Shown one piece after another: positions 33,263 through 41,421 of a DNA stretch of 64,000 nucleotides. The stretch is from Rossellomorea marisflavi (lineage in GTDB: Bacteria; Bacillota; Bacilli; Bacillales; Bacillaceae_B): the NCBI RefSeq assembly GCF_009806575.1, contig NZ_CP047095.1:848001-912000 (forward strand), written 5' to 3'. Position 1 is the first letter of the stretch. Each line of letters opens with the position of its first letter. The translations under genes and the position numbers were made by a program. The notes beneath the pieces are model-generated. The model was not told the origin of the DNA and made no database searches. It saw only the letters and a program-made list of their open reading frames with translations.

Positions 33263-34045
33263 ATGACCAACCAAACCGCACTCATAACAGGCGCTTCATC
33301 GGGCATAGGACTGGAGCTCGCCAAGCTCTTTGCGAAGGACGGCTATGATCTTGTGCTTGTGGCAAGAAGTGAAGGGAAGCTCAATCAGCTGAAGGGGGAG
33401 CTGGAGGCGCAGTACGGGATCCGGGGTACTGTGATCGCCATGGATCTAGGGAAGCCGGAGGAAGCGTACCGCCTGAAGGAAGAACTGAAGGGTAAGCATA
33501 TCGAGATCGATGTGCTGGTGAATAATGCCGGCTTCGGCTTGTATGGGGCTTTTGATGAGACCGATCTTGAGGATGAGCTGTCCATGATCGATATCAATAT
33601 CAAGGCACTGACCGCGTTGACCAAGCTGTTCCTGCCGGGGATGAAGGAGAGAGGGCGCGGGAGGATCATGAACGTCGCGTCTTCTGCTGCCTTTCAGCCG
33701 GGACCGCTCATGGCGGTGTATTATGCGACGAAATCGTATGTGCTTTCACTGACGGAGGCGCTTGAGAACGAACTGAAGGGGAGCGGCGTCACGGTGACGG
33801 CTTTATGTCCGGGGCCGACGGAGACCGGGTTCAAGTCCCGTGCGAATCTGGGTGAGTCGAAGCTGTTCAAGAGCGGCGTGATGGATGTCCAGACGGTTGC
33901 GCGCATCGGGTATGATGGGTTGATGAGAGGGAAGACCATCGTCATCCCGGGATTCAAGAATAAGCTGCTTGCCAACAGCATCCGCTTCATCCCGAGGAAA
34001 TGGGTGACGGCGACGGTGCGAAATGTCCAGGAGAGGGCCCGTTAG
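33263..34045 (+). CDS. Short-chain dehydrogenase/reductase (SDR), copy 1
   Basis: 260 residues, classical SDR. TGASSGIG cofactor loop (about residues 9-16), acidic-to-basic position VARS favouring NADP, NNAG (about 90), catalytic Ser in NVASSAAFQ, and YYATK for the Tyr-Lys pair (about 155-159). DltE/YqjQ-like proteins are the nearest in my memory; the substrate is unknown. AAGGAAGGG precedes ATG 33263. Located behind a strong promoter with ArsR-type operators. Confidence 0.88.
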   Translation: MTNQTALITGASSGIGLELAKLFAKDGYDLVLVARSEGKLNQLKGELEAQYGIRGTVIAMDLGKPEEAYRLKEELKGKHIEIDVLVNNAGFGLYGAFDETDLEDELSMIDINIKALTALTKLFLPGMKERGRGRIMNVASSAAFQPGPLMAVYYATKSYVLSLTEALENELKGSGVTVTALCPGPTETGFKSRANLGESKLFKSGVMDVQTVARIGYDGLMRGKTIVIPGFKNKLLANSIRFIPRKWVTATVRNVQERAR

Positions 34046-34120
34046 TCTTGAAGTTTGGCGCTCGTTTGACTATCATTGAGTTGATTAGCTTAAACAAATA
34101 GACATTAGAGGGGGATGGAT

Positions 34121-34426
34121 ATGGGGCAACAGGCCATCGACGTGTTTCGTTCCTGTATTCCGCTCTTGCAGGCATTGAGTGATCCGGCACGGCAGGACAT
34201 CATTTTGCTGCTGGCAGAGCATGACCATTTGACCGTAAACGAAATCACCGAGCATTCCACGCTATCACGACCAGCCATTTCGCATCATCTGAAGATCCTC
34301 AGGGACAATCAGCTGGTCACCATCGAACAAAAAGGCACACAGCGTCTCTACTCATTGGCCCTCGAGCCATCGGTCGGACTGCTGAAGCAACTGATCCATA
34401 CAGTGGAAAGTACATGCGATCTTTAG
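34121..34426 (+). CDS. ArsR-family winged-helix repressor
   Basis: 101 residues from ATG 34121; AGAGGGGG lies 7 nt upstream, whereas ATG 34115 would touch it. Typical ArsR fold: LLQALSDPARQDIILLLAEHDHLTVNEITEHSTLSRPAISHHLKILRDNQLVTIEQKGTQRLYSL, with the recognition helix at SRPAISHHLKIL. No cysteine metal site (no ELCVCDL motif), so it is probably not a metal sensor. It lies between two paralogous SDR genes whose upstream regions share AT-rich palindromes, the likely targets. Confidence 0.88.
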   Translation: MGQQAIDVFRSCIPLLQALSDPARQDIILLLAEHDHLTVNEITEHSTLSRPAISHHLKILRDNQLVTIEQKGTQRLYSLALEPSVGLLKQLIHTVESTCDL

Positions 34427-34458
34427 TCATCCGGCTTCAGATCCTTTCTTTCAACCTG

Positions 34459-34487
34459 AATGTTCAAATGATTAAACATATAAACTC
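34459..34487 (+). promoter_or_regulatory. Second ArsR-type operator
   Basis: ATGTTCAAATGATTAAACAT followed by ATAAAC, matching the operator at 33190-33226 in core (ATGTTYAAATGWTTAAAC). Located about 20 nt upstream of the second SDR gene. Confidence 0.6.
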
Positions 34488-34506
34488 AGAAAGGGAGTAG
34501 AAACAA

Positions 34507-35268
34507 ATGAACCAAACCGCATTGATCACAGGAGCCTCATCCGGCATCGGGAAAGAGTTTGCCACGCAGCTCGCAGCGAAAGGAATGGACGTCATCCTCG
34601 TCGCCCGCTCGACGGGGAAATTGCAGGAGCTCGCAACGGAACTGCAAACACAATGGAACGTGAACGCTACGGTCATCACGGCCGACCTCAGCAAGGAGTA
34701 CGGGGCGAAGGACGTCTATAAGCAAACGCAGGAGCTCGGGCTCACCGTCGATTACCTGGTGAACAATGCCGGCTTCGCCACAAGCGGTGAATTCCTCTCC
34801 AACCCCCATGAGACCGATCACAACCAGGTCATGGTGAACGTGGCTGCGGTGGTGGATATGACGCATCTGTACCTGAAGGACATGGTGGCAAAAGGCTCGG
34901 GCACCATCATTAACCTCGCCTCCGTCGTCTCATTCCAGCCCGTCCCCTACATGGCCGTGTACGGCGCAACCAAAGCCTTCGTCCTCTCCTTTACTGAATC
35001 CCTCTGGGAAGAATACCGGAAGAAGGGCATCAAGGTACTTGCTCTCTGCCCGGGGGCAACAGCAACCTCATTCTTTGAAACGGCCGGAGATGTCTCCTTC
35101 GGGAAAATGCGGACTGCAGAACAAGTCGTCCAATCCGCCTTCCACGCCCTGGCGAAAGGAAACAGCTTCGTCGTTGATGGGAAGTCGAACTATGCGACCA
35201 CACAAATGGGGCGATTCTTGCCGCGGAAAGTGTTGACGCGTTTGGTGGCGGGGATTATGAAGAAATAG
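34507..35268 (+). CDS. Short-chain dehydrogenase/reductase (SDR), copy 2
   Basis: 253 residues, clear paralogue of the SDR at 33263: both open NQTALITGASSGIG and share LVARS.GKL. TGASSGIG, NNAGFATSGEF, NLASVVSFQPVPYMAVYGATK (catalytic Ser, Tyr, Lys) are intact. AAAGGGAGTAG precedes ATG 34507. Probably arose by tandem duplication around the ArsR gene and is controlled with copy 1. Substrate unknown. Confidence 0.88.
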   Translation: MNQTALITGASSGIGKEFATQLAAKGMDVILVARSTGKLQELATELQTQWNVNATVITADLSKEYGAKDVYKQTQELGLTVDYLVNNAGFATSGEFLSNPHETDHNQVMVNVAAVVDMTHLYLKDMVAKGSGTIINLASVVSFQPVPYMAVYGATKAFVLSFTESLWEEYRKKGIKVLALCPGATATSFFETAGDVSFGKMRTAEQVVQSAFHALAKGNSFVVDGKSNYATTQMGRFLPRKVLTRLVAGIMKK

Positions 35269-35406
35269 AGAGTTTTCCATTCAAGTGCCTTACTTTACTC
35301 GGGAGCATCATTCGAGTATGACCTCATAACTAAGTAAATTGAAACATGCACTAGAAGAAACTTATCACATATATAGGTGATATCCGTGTTGCTTAAGGAG
35401 GATATC

Positions 35407-36507
35407 ATGAAGCCTTTCTTACCTAGTGAAAAATATTTCGGTGAATTAGAATTAGTTCATTCATTTTATGGAGCTATGCCCACAGGAGTTACTGTTTCTG
35501 AAACGGGTCGTATTTTCGTTTGTTTTCCGAAGTGGGGAGACGATGTCAAGTTTACTGTGGGGGAAATTGTTGAGAATACCTTACAGCCTTATCCTGATGT
35601 ACAAACGAATGTGGAGAACTACGAGGATATCACCATGACGTTCATCAGTGTCCAAAGTGTAGTTGCCGATGGAAGGGGAACGCTATGGGTATTGGATACA
35701 GCGGCACCCAATTTTTCCGAACCGATTAAAGGTGGAGCGAAATTAGTCGCTGTTGATTTAGAAACCAATACAATCAGAAAGGTTTATACCTTTTCGAAAG
35801 ATGTTGTCCTGGCCACAACGTATCTGAATGATGTGCGATTTGATTTCCGTGTAGGGAAAGCGGGTTATGCATATATCACGGATTCATCATCGAAAGGACC
35901 AGGAGCTATTATCGTTGTGGATTTATCAACTGGACACGCATTCAGGCGGTTAAATGGGGCAAACTCAACATCACCCGATCCCTATTTTTTACCGAAGGTT
36001 GAAGGTCGGATTTTAATGAATCGAAACAAAGATGGATCCACTTCCCAATTTACATTAGCTTCTGATAGTCTCGCGATTTCTCACGATGGGAAGACAGTAT
36101 ATTTTGCTCCACTAACCAGCCGTCACTTGTTCTCGATCTCAACAGAGGCCCTTAGAGACAAAACGATCCCGGACACGGATCTACCTTATCATGTGGAGTA
36201 TTGGGGAGAAAAAGGTGCATCGGATGGCATGATTACAGATGCAAAAGGGGCGGTTTATGCTGGAGATTATGAAAACAATAGTATACGAAAGATATGGCCG
36301 AATGGCACAATGGAAACCATTGCACATGATCCGAGAATCTTATGGCCGGATACTTTTTCGATTGGTCCGGATCGATACCTATATGTCATTGTAAATCAAT
36401 TACATCGGCAGGCAAGGTTTCATTATGGAAATGACCTGCGAGAGAAACCGTATAGTTTACTTCGTATGAAAATTGATGAGCTTCCTGCTTCCACATACAC
36501 GCTATAA
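35407..36507 (+). CDS. Major royal jelly protein / yellow-family protein
   Basis: 366 residues from ATG 35407, which follows AAGGAGG (35395-35401). The frame can be extended to 35377 without a ribosome site. Six-bladed propeller signatures of the MRJP/yellow family: LELVHSFYGAMPTGVTVSETGRIFVCFPKWGDDV, LWVLDTAAPNF, LNDVRFD, AYITDSSSKGPGAIIVVDL, SHDGKTVYFAPLTSRHLFSI, GASDGMITDAKGAVYAGDYENNSI and LWPDTFSIGPDRYLYV. No signal peptide. Bacterial members are uncharacterised; a lactonase- or tautomerase-like role has been suggested for the fold. Base use is a little more AT-rich than the SDR genes. Confidence 0.85.
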   Translation: MKPFLPSEKYFGELELVHSFYGAMPTGVTVSETGRIFVCFPKWGDDVKFTVGEIVENTLQPYPDVQTNVENYEDITMTFISVQSVVADGRGTLWVLDTAAPNFSEPIKGGAKLVAVDLETNTIRKVYTFSKDVVLATTYLNDVRFDFRVGKAGYAYITDSSSKGPGAIIVVDLSTGHAFRRLNGANSTSPDPYFLPKVEGRILMNRNKDGSTSQFTLASDSLAISHDGKTVYFAPLTSRHLFSISTEALRDKTIPDTDLPYHVEYWGEKGASDGMITDAKGAVYAGDYENNSIRKIWPNGTMETIAHDPRILWPDTFSIGPDRYLYVIVNQLHRQARFHYGNDLREKPYSLLRMKIDELPASTYTL

Positions 36508-37002
36508 GGTGGGATGATTCGGTCTTTTTTGATTATCAAATAAACGTCTTATAACATACATTGAAAACCTGACTACTAAAAAGGAAAAAGAAAGTGAATA
36601 AAAAGTAGTGCTCCCATTCCATCCTTTTTTATATTTTACAAGCTGAGTGTTTTTTTCTAGCCATAGCTCAATAAGGGTCAAGGGTACACTTAAATACAGG
36701 ACCTTTATCAGGCACTTAAGGATAGGAGAATCCTTAGTGATTTGATTATAAAAGACACATGTAATCGGAAAAAGGATGTAATCGAACAATACGCTCGTTT
36801 TAACACGTTTCGGAAACCGTGTGGGATATTCGACATACCCTTTATATACAACCAACTTATCGACCAACGATGCATAATAACTCTTTATAAAGAAAACAAG
36901 GAGCCAGTCCTTTGCAAGAGGTTTATTAACTAACAAAATAAAGGAACCAATACCAAAGAAATAAAGCCATTTAATCAGGTTTATTTCGAATTTCTTTCTC
37001 AC
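36502..37002 (-). CDS. CBO0543-family membrane protein
   Basis: 166 residues with about four to five membrane helices. The features YVEYPTRFPKRVKTSVLFDYILFPITCVFYNQ, LIELWLEKNTQLVKYKKGWNGSTTFYS correspond to proteins annotated as CBO0543 family. AT-rich. Its end overlaps the convergent MRJP gene by 6 nt. AGGTGCTATAAGTGAG precedes the start. Function unknown. Confidence 0.7.
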   Translation of the reverse strand: MRKKFEINLIKWLYFFGIGSFILLVNKPLAKDWLLVFFIKSYYASLVDKLVVYKGYVEYPTRFPKRVKTSVLFDYILFPITCVFYNQITKDSPILKCLIKVLYLSVPLTLIELWLEKNTQLVKYKKGWNGSTTFYSLSFSFLVVRFSMYVIRRLFDNQKRPNHPTL

Positions 37003-37138
37003 TTATAGCACCTCCACCGAATAGGTTATCCCTGATTCAAATGGTTATACTAGTGAGCGTTAGATAGTACCCTTTTAAACATCAGCGTGCAACGTATGTA
37101 GTACTCCACCACATTACGCAAAGAAAGAAAGCTGCAGC

Positions 37139-37312
37139 TTAACGCATGCAGCTTCCTTTCTTCGCATCCCGCATGACTCTCTTCAATCCGGTTCCCCGGA
37201 AGATGGAGGTCTTCGAATCGTCATTGGTGACATAAATCTCTCCATACGCCTGTTCGTCTTTGAAGCCGATGAATTCATAGGTGAGGGTCTTCTTGTTCTG
37301 GATTACCATCAT
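37139..37312 (-). CDS. Small conserved-looking protein, start codon unclear
   Basis: From ATG 37312 a 57-residue product (MMVIQNKKTLTYEFIGFKDE ... KRVMRDAKKGSCMR) is read, but this ATG has no ribosome site. A very strong GGAGGTGA (37353-37346) lies upstream. In the same frame, 9 nt after it, stands ATC (37339), then GTCAGAAAATCACAATGGACC, after an in-frame TGA at 37348. The gene may therefore start with an unusual ATC codon and give about 66 residues. A minus-strand terminator hairpin overlaps its stop. Family not recognised. Confidence 0.5.
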   Translation of the reverse strand: MMVIQNKKTLTYEFIGFKDEQAYGEIYVTNDDSKTSIFRGTGLKRVMRDAKKGSCMR

Positions 37313-37375
37313 CTTGGTCCATTGTGATTTTCTGACGATGATCGATCACCTCCGTGGAAAATGGATTGCTTGAGA

Positions 37376-37633
37376 TTATGTAGGTTCATTGGTCTCTTCA
37401 TGAATGGATCGGGCAATGTCTTGATTCAACTGGTCAATGCTGATTCCCATTGCGCTGGTTATCAAATAGAGGGTGTAGGAACTGGGGAGTCGTTCGTTGT
37501 TCTCGATTTTGCTGATCATGGTTTCGCTCAAACCTGCTTTTTCCTCAAGTTCATCCTGAGTCAAGTCGAGCTCTATCCTCTTATTCCTAAGGTGAACACC
37601 TAGATATTTCTTATATACATCACGTTCTAGCAA
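37376..37633 (-). CDS. XRE-type helix-turn-helix regulator
   Basis: 85 residues, one HTH_3 domain (about residues 10-65): LGVHLRNKRIELDLTQDELEEKAGLSETMISKIENNERLPSSYTLYLITSAMGISIDQL, all of the canonical form. A small Cro/C1-like DNA-binding protein. Located at the left edge of the dnd island but oriented away from the restriction genes; whether it controls them is unknown. Confidence 0.85.
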   Translation of the reverse strand: MLERDVYKKYLGVHLRNKRIELDLTQDELEEKAGLSETMISKIENNERLPSSYTLYLITSAMGISIDQLNQDIARSIHEETNEPT

Positions 37634-37867
37634 AGGTTACGCCCCTTTTTACAACCATTATCAAGTTGCACAAAGAAGGTCGGAACAGACAGAACGTCAA
37701 GTTTTTACAATTATAGGTAATTGATTGAAGTTTTTTAATTATTGGAAGGGATTCTAGGGTCTGAAGGAATAAAACGCTATGAAAAACTGCTGGGCAATTG
37801 AATACGATTAAAATGAAGATTGAAGGAGAAAATAGGAGTTTAAGCTAAACATGAGCAATACGTATAT
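37634..37867. other. Intergenic stretch with a gene remnant at the island edge
   Basis: AT-rich, no intact gene. On the plus strand 37739-37801 reads LLEGILGSEGIKRYEKLLGN then a stop, which looks like the tail of a decayed gene. I see no clear attachment-site repeat shared with the right island edge (55858-56040). Confidence 0.3.
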
Positions 37868-37917
37868 AAAAAAAGAAGTAATAGCCTAAATATATTTTGG
37901 CTATTACTTCTTTTTTA
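37868..37917. terminator. Bidirectional terminator at the end of the dnd operon
   Basis: Perfect 15-bp stem AAAGAAGTAATAGCC / GGCTATTACTTCTTT flanked by A-run and T-run, overlapping the dndA stop codon. It would end minus-strand dnd transcripts. Confidence 0.8.
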
Positions 37918-39033
37918 TAGAGACTTGATTATGTCTAAATCCTTAACACTAATTAAGTGTGACAAAGAAAACCTAATTGTATTTCTCACCTCATCTAAAG
38001 ACAACCCAATTGCCGCTAATACATGACTTGGTTTACTAGAGCTACATGCAGATCCAGTTGATACCGCCATAACTGGTGATAATTTCTTCACTAGAATCTC
38101 ATTGTTTAATCCTTTAAATTGAACACTCAAAATTCCAGGGATTTTATTATGGTCATCATTATTAAAAGTTATAACGGAACCAAACTTACTAAGTAATAAA
38201 TCCTTTAACACGCTTTCGAGGTGTTCTAATTTAGCTATATGATCATTAAGCGAGGAAGAAGCAATTTCTGCAGCTTTTCCCATTCCGACAATGTTGTGTA
38301 CAGCTAGAGTACCACTTCTCAGATCCTGTTCTTGTCCACCTCCATGAAAAAGAGGTGTTAAAGGAGTGGAGATGCCATACTCATCTTTACGAATGAATGC
38401 AACACCTGTCCCTTTTGGCCCGTGAAATTTGTGTGCAGAGCATGATAGGAATGTGATACCGGGATAATCATCCAAAGAAAATGATATTTTTCCAATTACT
38501 TGGGTAGCGTCTGTATGAAAGAAGATGCCTTTTTCAAGGCAGAGAGTTGATATTTCTTTAATTGGATTAAGTGAACCCAGCTCATTATTTCCCCACATAA
38601 TGGTTACGAGAATTGTATCATCGCGCAGGGCGTTCTGTACGTCATCGTATGATACTCTTCCATATGAATCTACATCTAAATAAGTGATCTCAAAACCTTT
38701 TTCCTCTAAGTACTTACAAACATCTAGAATGGCGGGATGTTCGGTTTTAGAGGTGACAATATGTTTACCCTTCGACTGGTGCCGGTCGGCTACACCCTTA
38801 AGTACCATATTGTTTGTTTCAGTTGATCCACTTGTGAAGATGATCTCTTCGGGCTTGCTGCCTAACAACTCTGCCACGTTTTCTCGAGCTATTTCTACTG
38901 CTTGTTTTGCATTGATAGCGTAGGAGTAGTACTTACTCGAAGGGTTTCCGAATTCTTCGAGTAAGTATGGAAGCATTGCTTCTTTTACTTCAGGCAGGAG
39001 GGGAGTAGTTGCACTGTTATCCAGGTATAACAT
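37915..39033 (-). CDS. dndA: Cysteine desulfurase DndA (DNA phosphorothioation)
   Basis: 372 residues, PLP enzyme of the NifS/IscS class that draws sulfur from L-cysteine as a persulfide. MLYLDNSATTPLLPEV start, TEHPAILDVCKYLEE, HTDATQVIGKISF, the PLP lysine in SCSAHKFHGPKGTG (about residue 200) and the persulfide cysteine in VSTGSACSSSKPSH (about residue 328) are all present. Its place as last gene of dndB-C-D-E, 14 nt after dndE, identifies it as the sulfur donor of the phosphorothioate system and not a housekeeping iron-sulfur enzyme. AT-rich like the rest of the island. In other species dndA is often first or is replaced by a genomic iscS. Confidence 0.92.
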   Translation of the reverse strand: MLYLDNSATTPLLPEVKEAMLPYLLEEFGNPSSKYYSYAINAKQAVEIARENVAELLGSKPEEIIFTSGSTETNNMVLKGVADRHQSKGKHIVTSKTEHPAILDVCKYLEEKGFEITYLDVDSYGRVSYDDVQNALRDDTILVTIMWGNNELGSLNPIKEISTLCLEKGIFFHTDATQVIGKISFSLDDYPGITFLSCSAHKFHGPKGTGVAFIRKDEYGISTPLTPLFHGGGQEQDLRSGTLAVHNIVGMGKAAEIASSSLNDHIAKLEHLESVLKDLLLSKFGSVITFNNDDHNKIPGILSVQFKGLNNEILVKKLSPVMAVSTGSACSSSKPSHVLAAIGLSLDEVRNTIRFSLSHLISVKDLDIIKSL

Positions 39034-39047
39034 AAGTATTGGCCCCT

Positions 39048-39419
39048 TTATGCATCGATTTTAAGTAAATTATTTAACAACTTATCGTAATTACCAGCAT
39101 GACGGTATTCATTTTCAAGTAGCTTTATTCCTCGTTCTAAATGAGCGTTAAAGTAATCAGGGAAATATTCCTCATCTGATAAATTACGTTTAGCATGCTG
39201 CCGAATTAGTGCTTTGAACACATAATCGTGTTCACCAGTCATGGCATTACGATGAATGTCTACTCCGCTTTTATCTTGAATCAAATCAGGTAGGTCAGGA
39301 ATTCGGAGGGATAAACCAACTGCTATTCTTGATAATATGTTCCAGGTTAGACCAGTTGAAGACTGGAGAGCCTTCAGGGACTCACCTGTGCTTTTTGATG
39401 TTTTGATCCTAAAGTTCAA
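39048..39419 (-). CDS. dndE: DNA sulfur modification protein DndE
   Basis: 123 residues. DndE-type opening FRIKTSKSTGESLKALQSSTGLTWNILSRIAVGLSLRIP and the HRNAMTGEHDYVFKALIRQ block are typical. Known DndE proteins bind DNA, with preference for nicked DNA, and support sulfur insertion by DndC/DndD. Starts in a 4-nt ATGA overlap with dndD, so it is translated together with it. A divergent relative lies at 53252. Confidence 0.9.
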   Translation of the reverse strand: MNFRIKTSKSTGESLKALQSSTGLTWNILSRIAVGLSLRIPDLPDLIQDKSGVDIHRNAMTGEHDYVFKALIRQHAKRNLSDEEYFPDYFNAHLERGIKLLENEYRHAGNYDKLLNNLLKIDA

Positions 39420-41404
39420 TGGTTAACCTCCTGTCCCTTAAAAGAAAAGTAATTATCTAAGATGCTTGTTTCTTTCTTATTAACATCGAAACTAAGGGTG
39501 TATTCCTTAGCGGTGTACTCATGTAGAAGACTATAGGTACCTTCGTCAATCTCAGAATCTGTCGAAAGCACAATCGCTTGGCGACCACAGTTAGGAATAT
39601 AGTGCGTTAAGATACTCTGTTTGTGGGTACGATCTAAACGTCCAAGTAGCGTATCAAATATAAATGGAACATTTCGTCCAGAGCATTTGAAGATCGCCCA
39701 GATAATTGAAAGTAGAAGGATTTCCTTTTCACCTGCAGATAGCGTGGATTTTTCCATTGCTTCGTTTTGTTGATCAAATAAATAGACCTCAAATGAAGAT
39801 GGATCAATTTTAATAGAGGCAATATAGTTTCTTTTCCTCATAAGCTTATTAAGCATTCTTAGTGCTTCCATTTGGACTTCTTGTAATTTCTTTTGAAGTT
39901 GGATTCTACGAAATTTTTGACTCAATGAAATGATTTTCTGAGATTCTACAAACGAATTTCTGCTCTTTTCTTGATCTTTAAACTTATGTTCGATCGACTC
40001 AATTTGATTGTTAATTTTACTTAATTGAACTTGTTCTTCATGAAGTTTTACTTCGATAGCGTCTATTTGCTGAGATAACTGATTTAATTGACGATTATAT
40101 TTTTCCATATCAGAGACCATTATGCTAAATTCAGAAGAGGAATCGTTCAACTTCAGCTTGCTTTTAAGATTTTGAATTTCTTTTAACTTTGTTTTATTTT
40201 CCTCAATGGTGGTAATGTGCAAATCTAGTCTTTGCGTACTAACTTCCTGATAAATATTTTCTACCTGATTTCCTTCGGAAAAGGATGCTCCGTGAATAAG
40301 TCCAGTTTCATCAGAAGGTTTAACGGTAGAAAGAATTTCATTTTTAAGGATTTCTTCCGCATCTTGATTATTTGATGAGATTGATAACTGTTGCAAAATG
40401 TTTCTAATCTTGTCTTGAGTTAATTTTTCATCCAAAGAAGAGTAGAGTTGAAACTTTTCTTCGTTAATCAGTTGCTCTCTGGTATCCGTTACAAGATCCC
40501 TTACTAGGAAGAAAGGAAGCATACTAGAGACAAAATGTTTAATGCGTTCTTGATTTTGTTTACGCTCATTTTCTAGCTCATTAATAGAAGAATGAATTTC
40601 TTCACGCTCGTCTCTGATTAGTCCACCGTGTATTTCAAAGTCATTTTTAATTCGAGAATATTCTTCCTCCACCTCATTTTTAGATTGTGACAGTCTTTCT
40701 ATCTGTTCATTTAAGGATGAGATGGTTGAGACGTGATTGTTTTTCACTTCTCTTAATGATATAAGTTCTTTTTCTTGTGTGTTTAATGAGGATATATTTT
40801 CTTTTTGTTGGCTATAGATATCTAGATCTTTTTCCATTACTTCAAATAGATCGAGATTAAAAAGAACATTGGTTAGTTTCTCAATATAACTCGAAAGAAG
40901 GTTATTGTTGATAATTCTTGAAATCTCTTCTCCATCAAATAAGCATAGGTCTAATAGATGAGGAGGCATTATTTCTTTTAATTTTGATTGGAATACTTCT
41001 TTTTCGTAATCATTTAAGTATTTACCATCTTGTAGGACATCGAGTGTTTCTTTAACGGATTTATTTTGGTATTTCCATGCTCGATAAAGAGAGTATTCTT
41101 TCTTCGTCAAATCATCAATAAGATCAAAATCAAGGCGTAGGCGGAAGTTATTTTCTCCATTTACTTTTGCAGAGTAGTTAAGTATAGAATCAACCTTTTT
41201 AAGGTATTCTTTGTTTTCAGTTTTGTAACCAAAACCAAAGGAGCCAAAAAGCCCCATCTTTATGGAGTTGAGAAGTGTAGTCTTCCCAACTCCATTTTCT
41301 CCACCAATTAAAACCGTATTTTTTTCTGGAGATGTAGAGAGGTCAATAGTATGCATTCCGCGGTAGGGACCTATGTTTGTTAGGTGAATCTTCTTGAGGT
41401 ACAT
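39416..41404 (-). CDS. dndD: DNA sulfur modification protein DndD (SMC/Rad50-like ATPase)
   Basis: 662 residues. Walker A GGENGVGKTTLLNSIK (about residue 34), two long coiled-coil arms (about 180-280 and 390-520), ABC signature STLSAGEKEILLLS (about 550) and Walker B PFIFDTLLGRLDRTHKQSIL (about 578): the SMC/RecN plan of DndD, thought to use ATP to open or remodel DNA so that DndC can replace a phosphate oxygen with sulfur. Lies 17 nt downstream of dndC and overlaps dndE. Confidence 0.93.
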   Translation of the reverse strand: MYLKKIHLTNIGPYRGMHTIDLSTSPEKNTVLIGGENGVGKTTLLNSIKMGLFGSFGFGYKTENKEYLKKVDSILNYSAKVNGENNFRLRLDFDLIDDLTKKEYSLYRAWKYQNKSVKETLDVLQDGKYLNDYEKEVFQSKLKEIMPPHLLDLCLFDGEEISRIINNNLLSSYIEKLTNVLFNLDLFEVMEKDLDIYSQQKENISSLNTQEKELISLREVKNNHVSTISSLNEQIERLSQSKNEVEEEYSRIKNDFEIHGGLIRDEREEIHSSINELENERKQNQERIKHFVSSMLPFFLVRDLVTDTREQLINEEKFQLYSSLDEKLTQDKIRNILQQLSISSNNQDAEEILKNEILSTVKPSDETGLIHGASFSEGNQVENIYQEVSTQRLDLHITTIEENKTKLKEIQNLKSKLKLNDSSSEFSIMVSDMEKYNRQLNQLSQQIDAIEVKLHEEQVQLSKINNQIESIEHKFKDQEKSRNSFVESQKIISLSQKFRRIQLQKKLQEVQMEALRMLNKLMRKRNYIASIKIDPSSFEVYLFDQQNEAMEKSTLSAGEKEILLLSIIWAIFKCSGRNVPFIFDTLLGRLDRTHKQSILTHYIPNCGRQAIVLSTDSEIDEGTYSLLHEYTAKEYTLSFDVNKKETSILDNYFSFKGQEVNH

Positions 41405-41421
41405 AATTCGTCTCCTAAATC

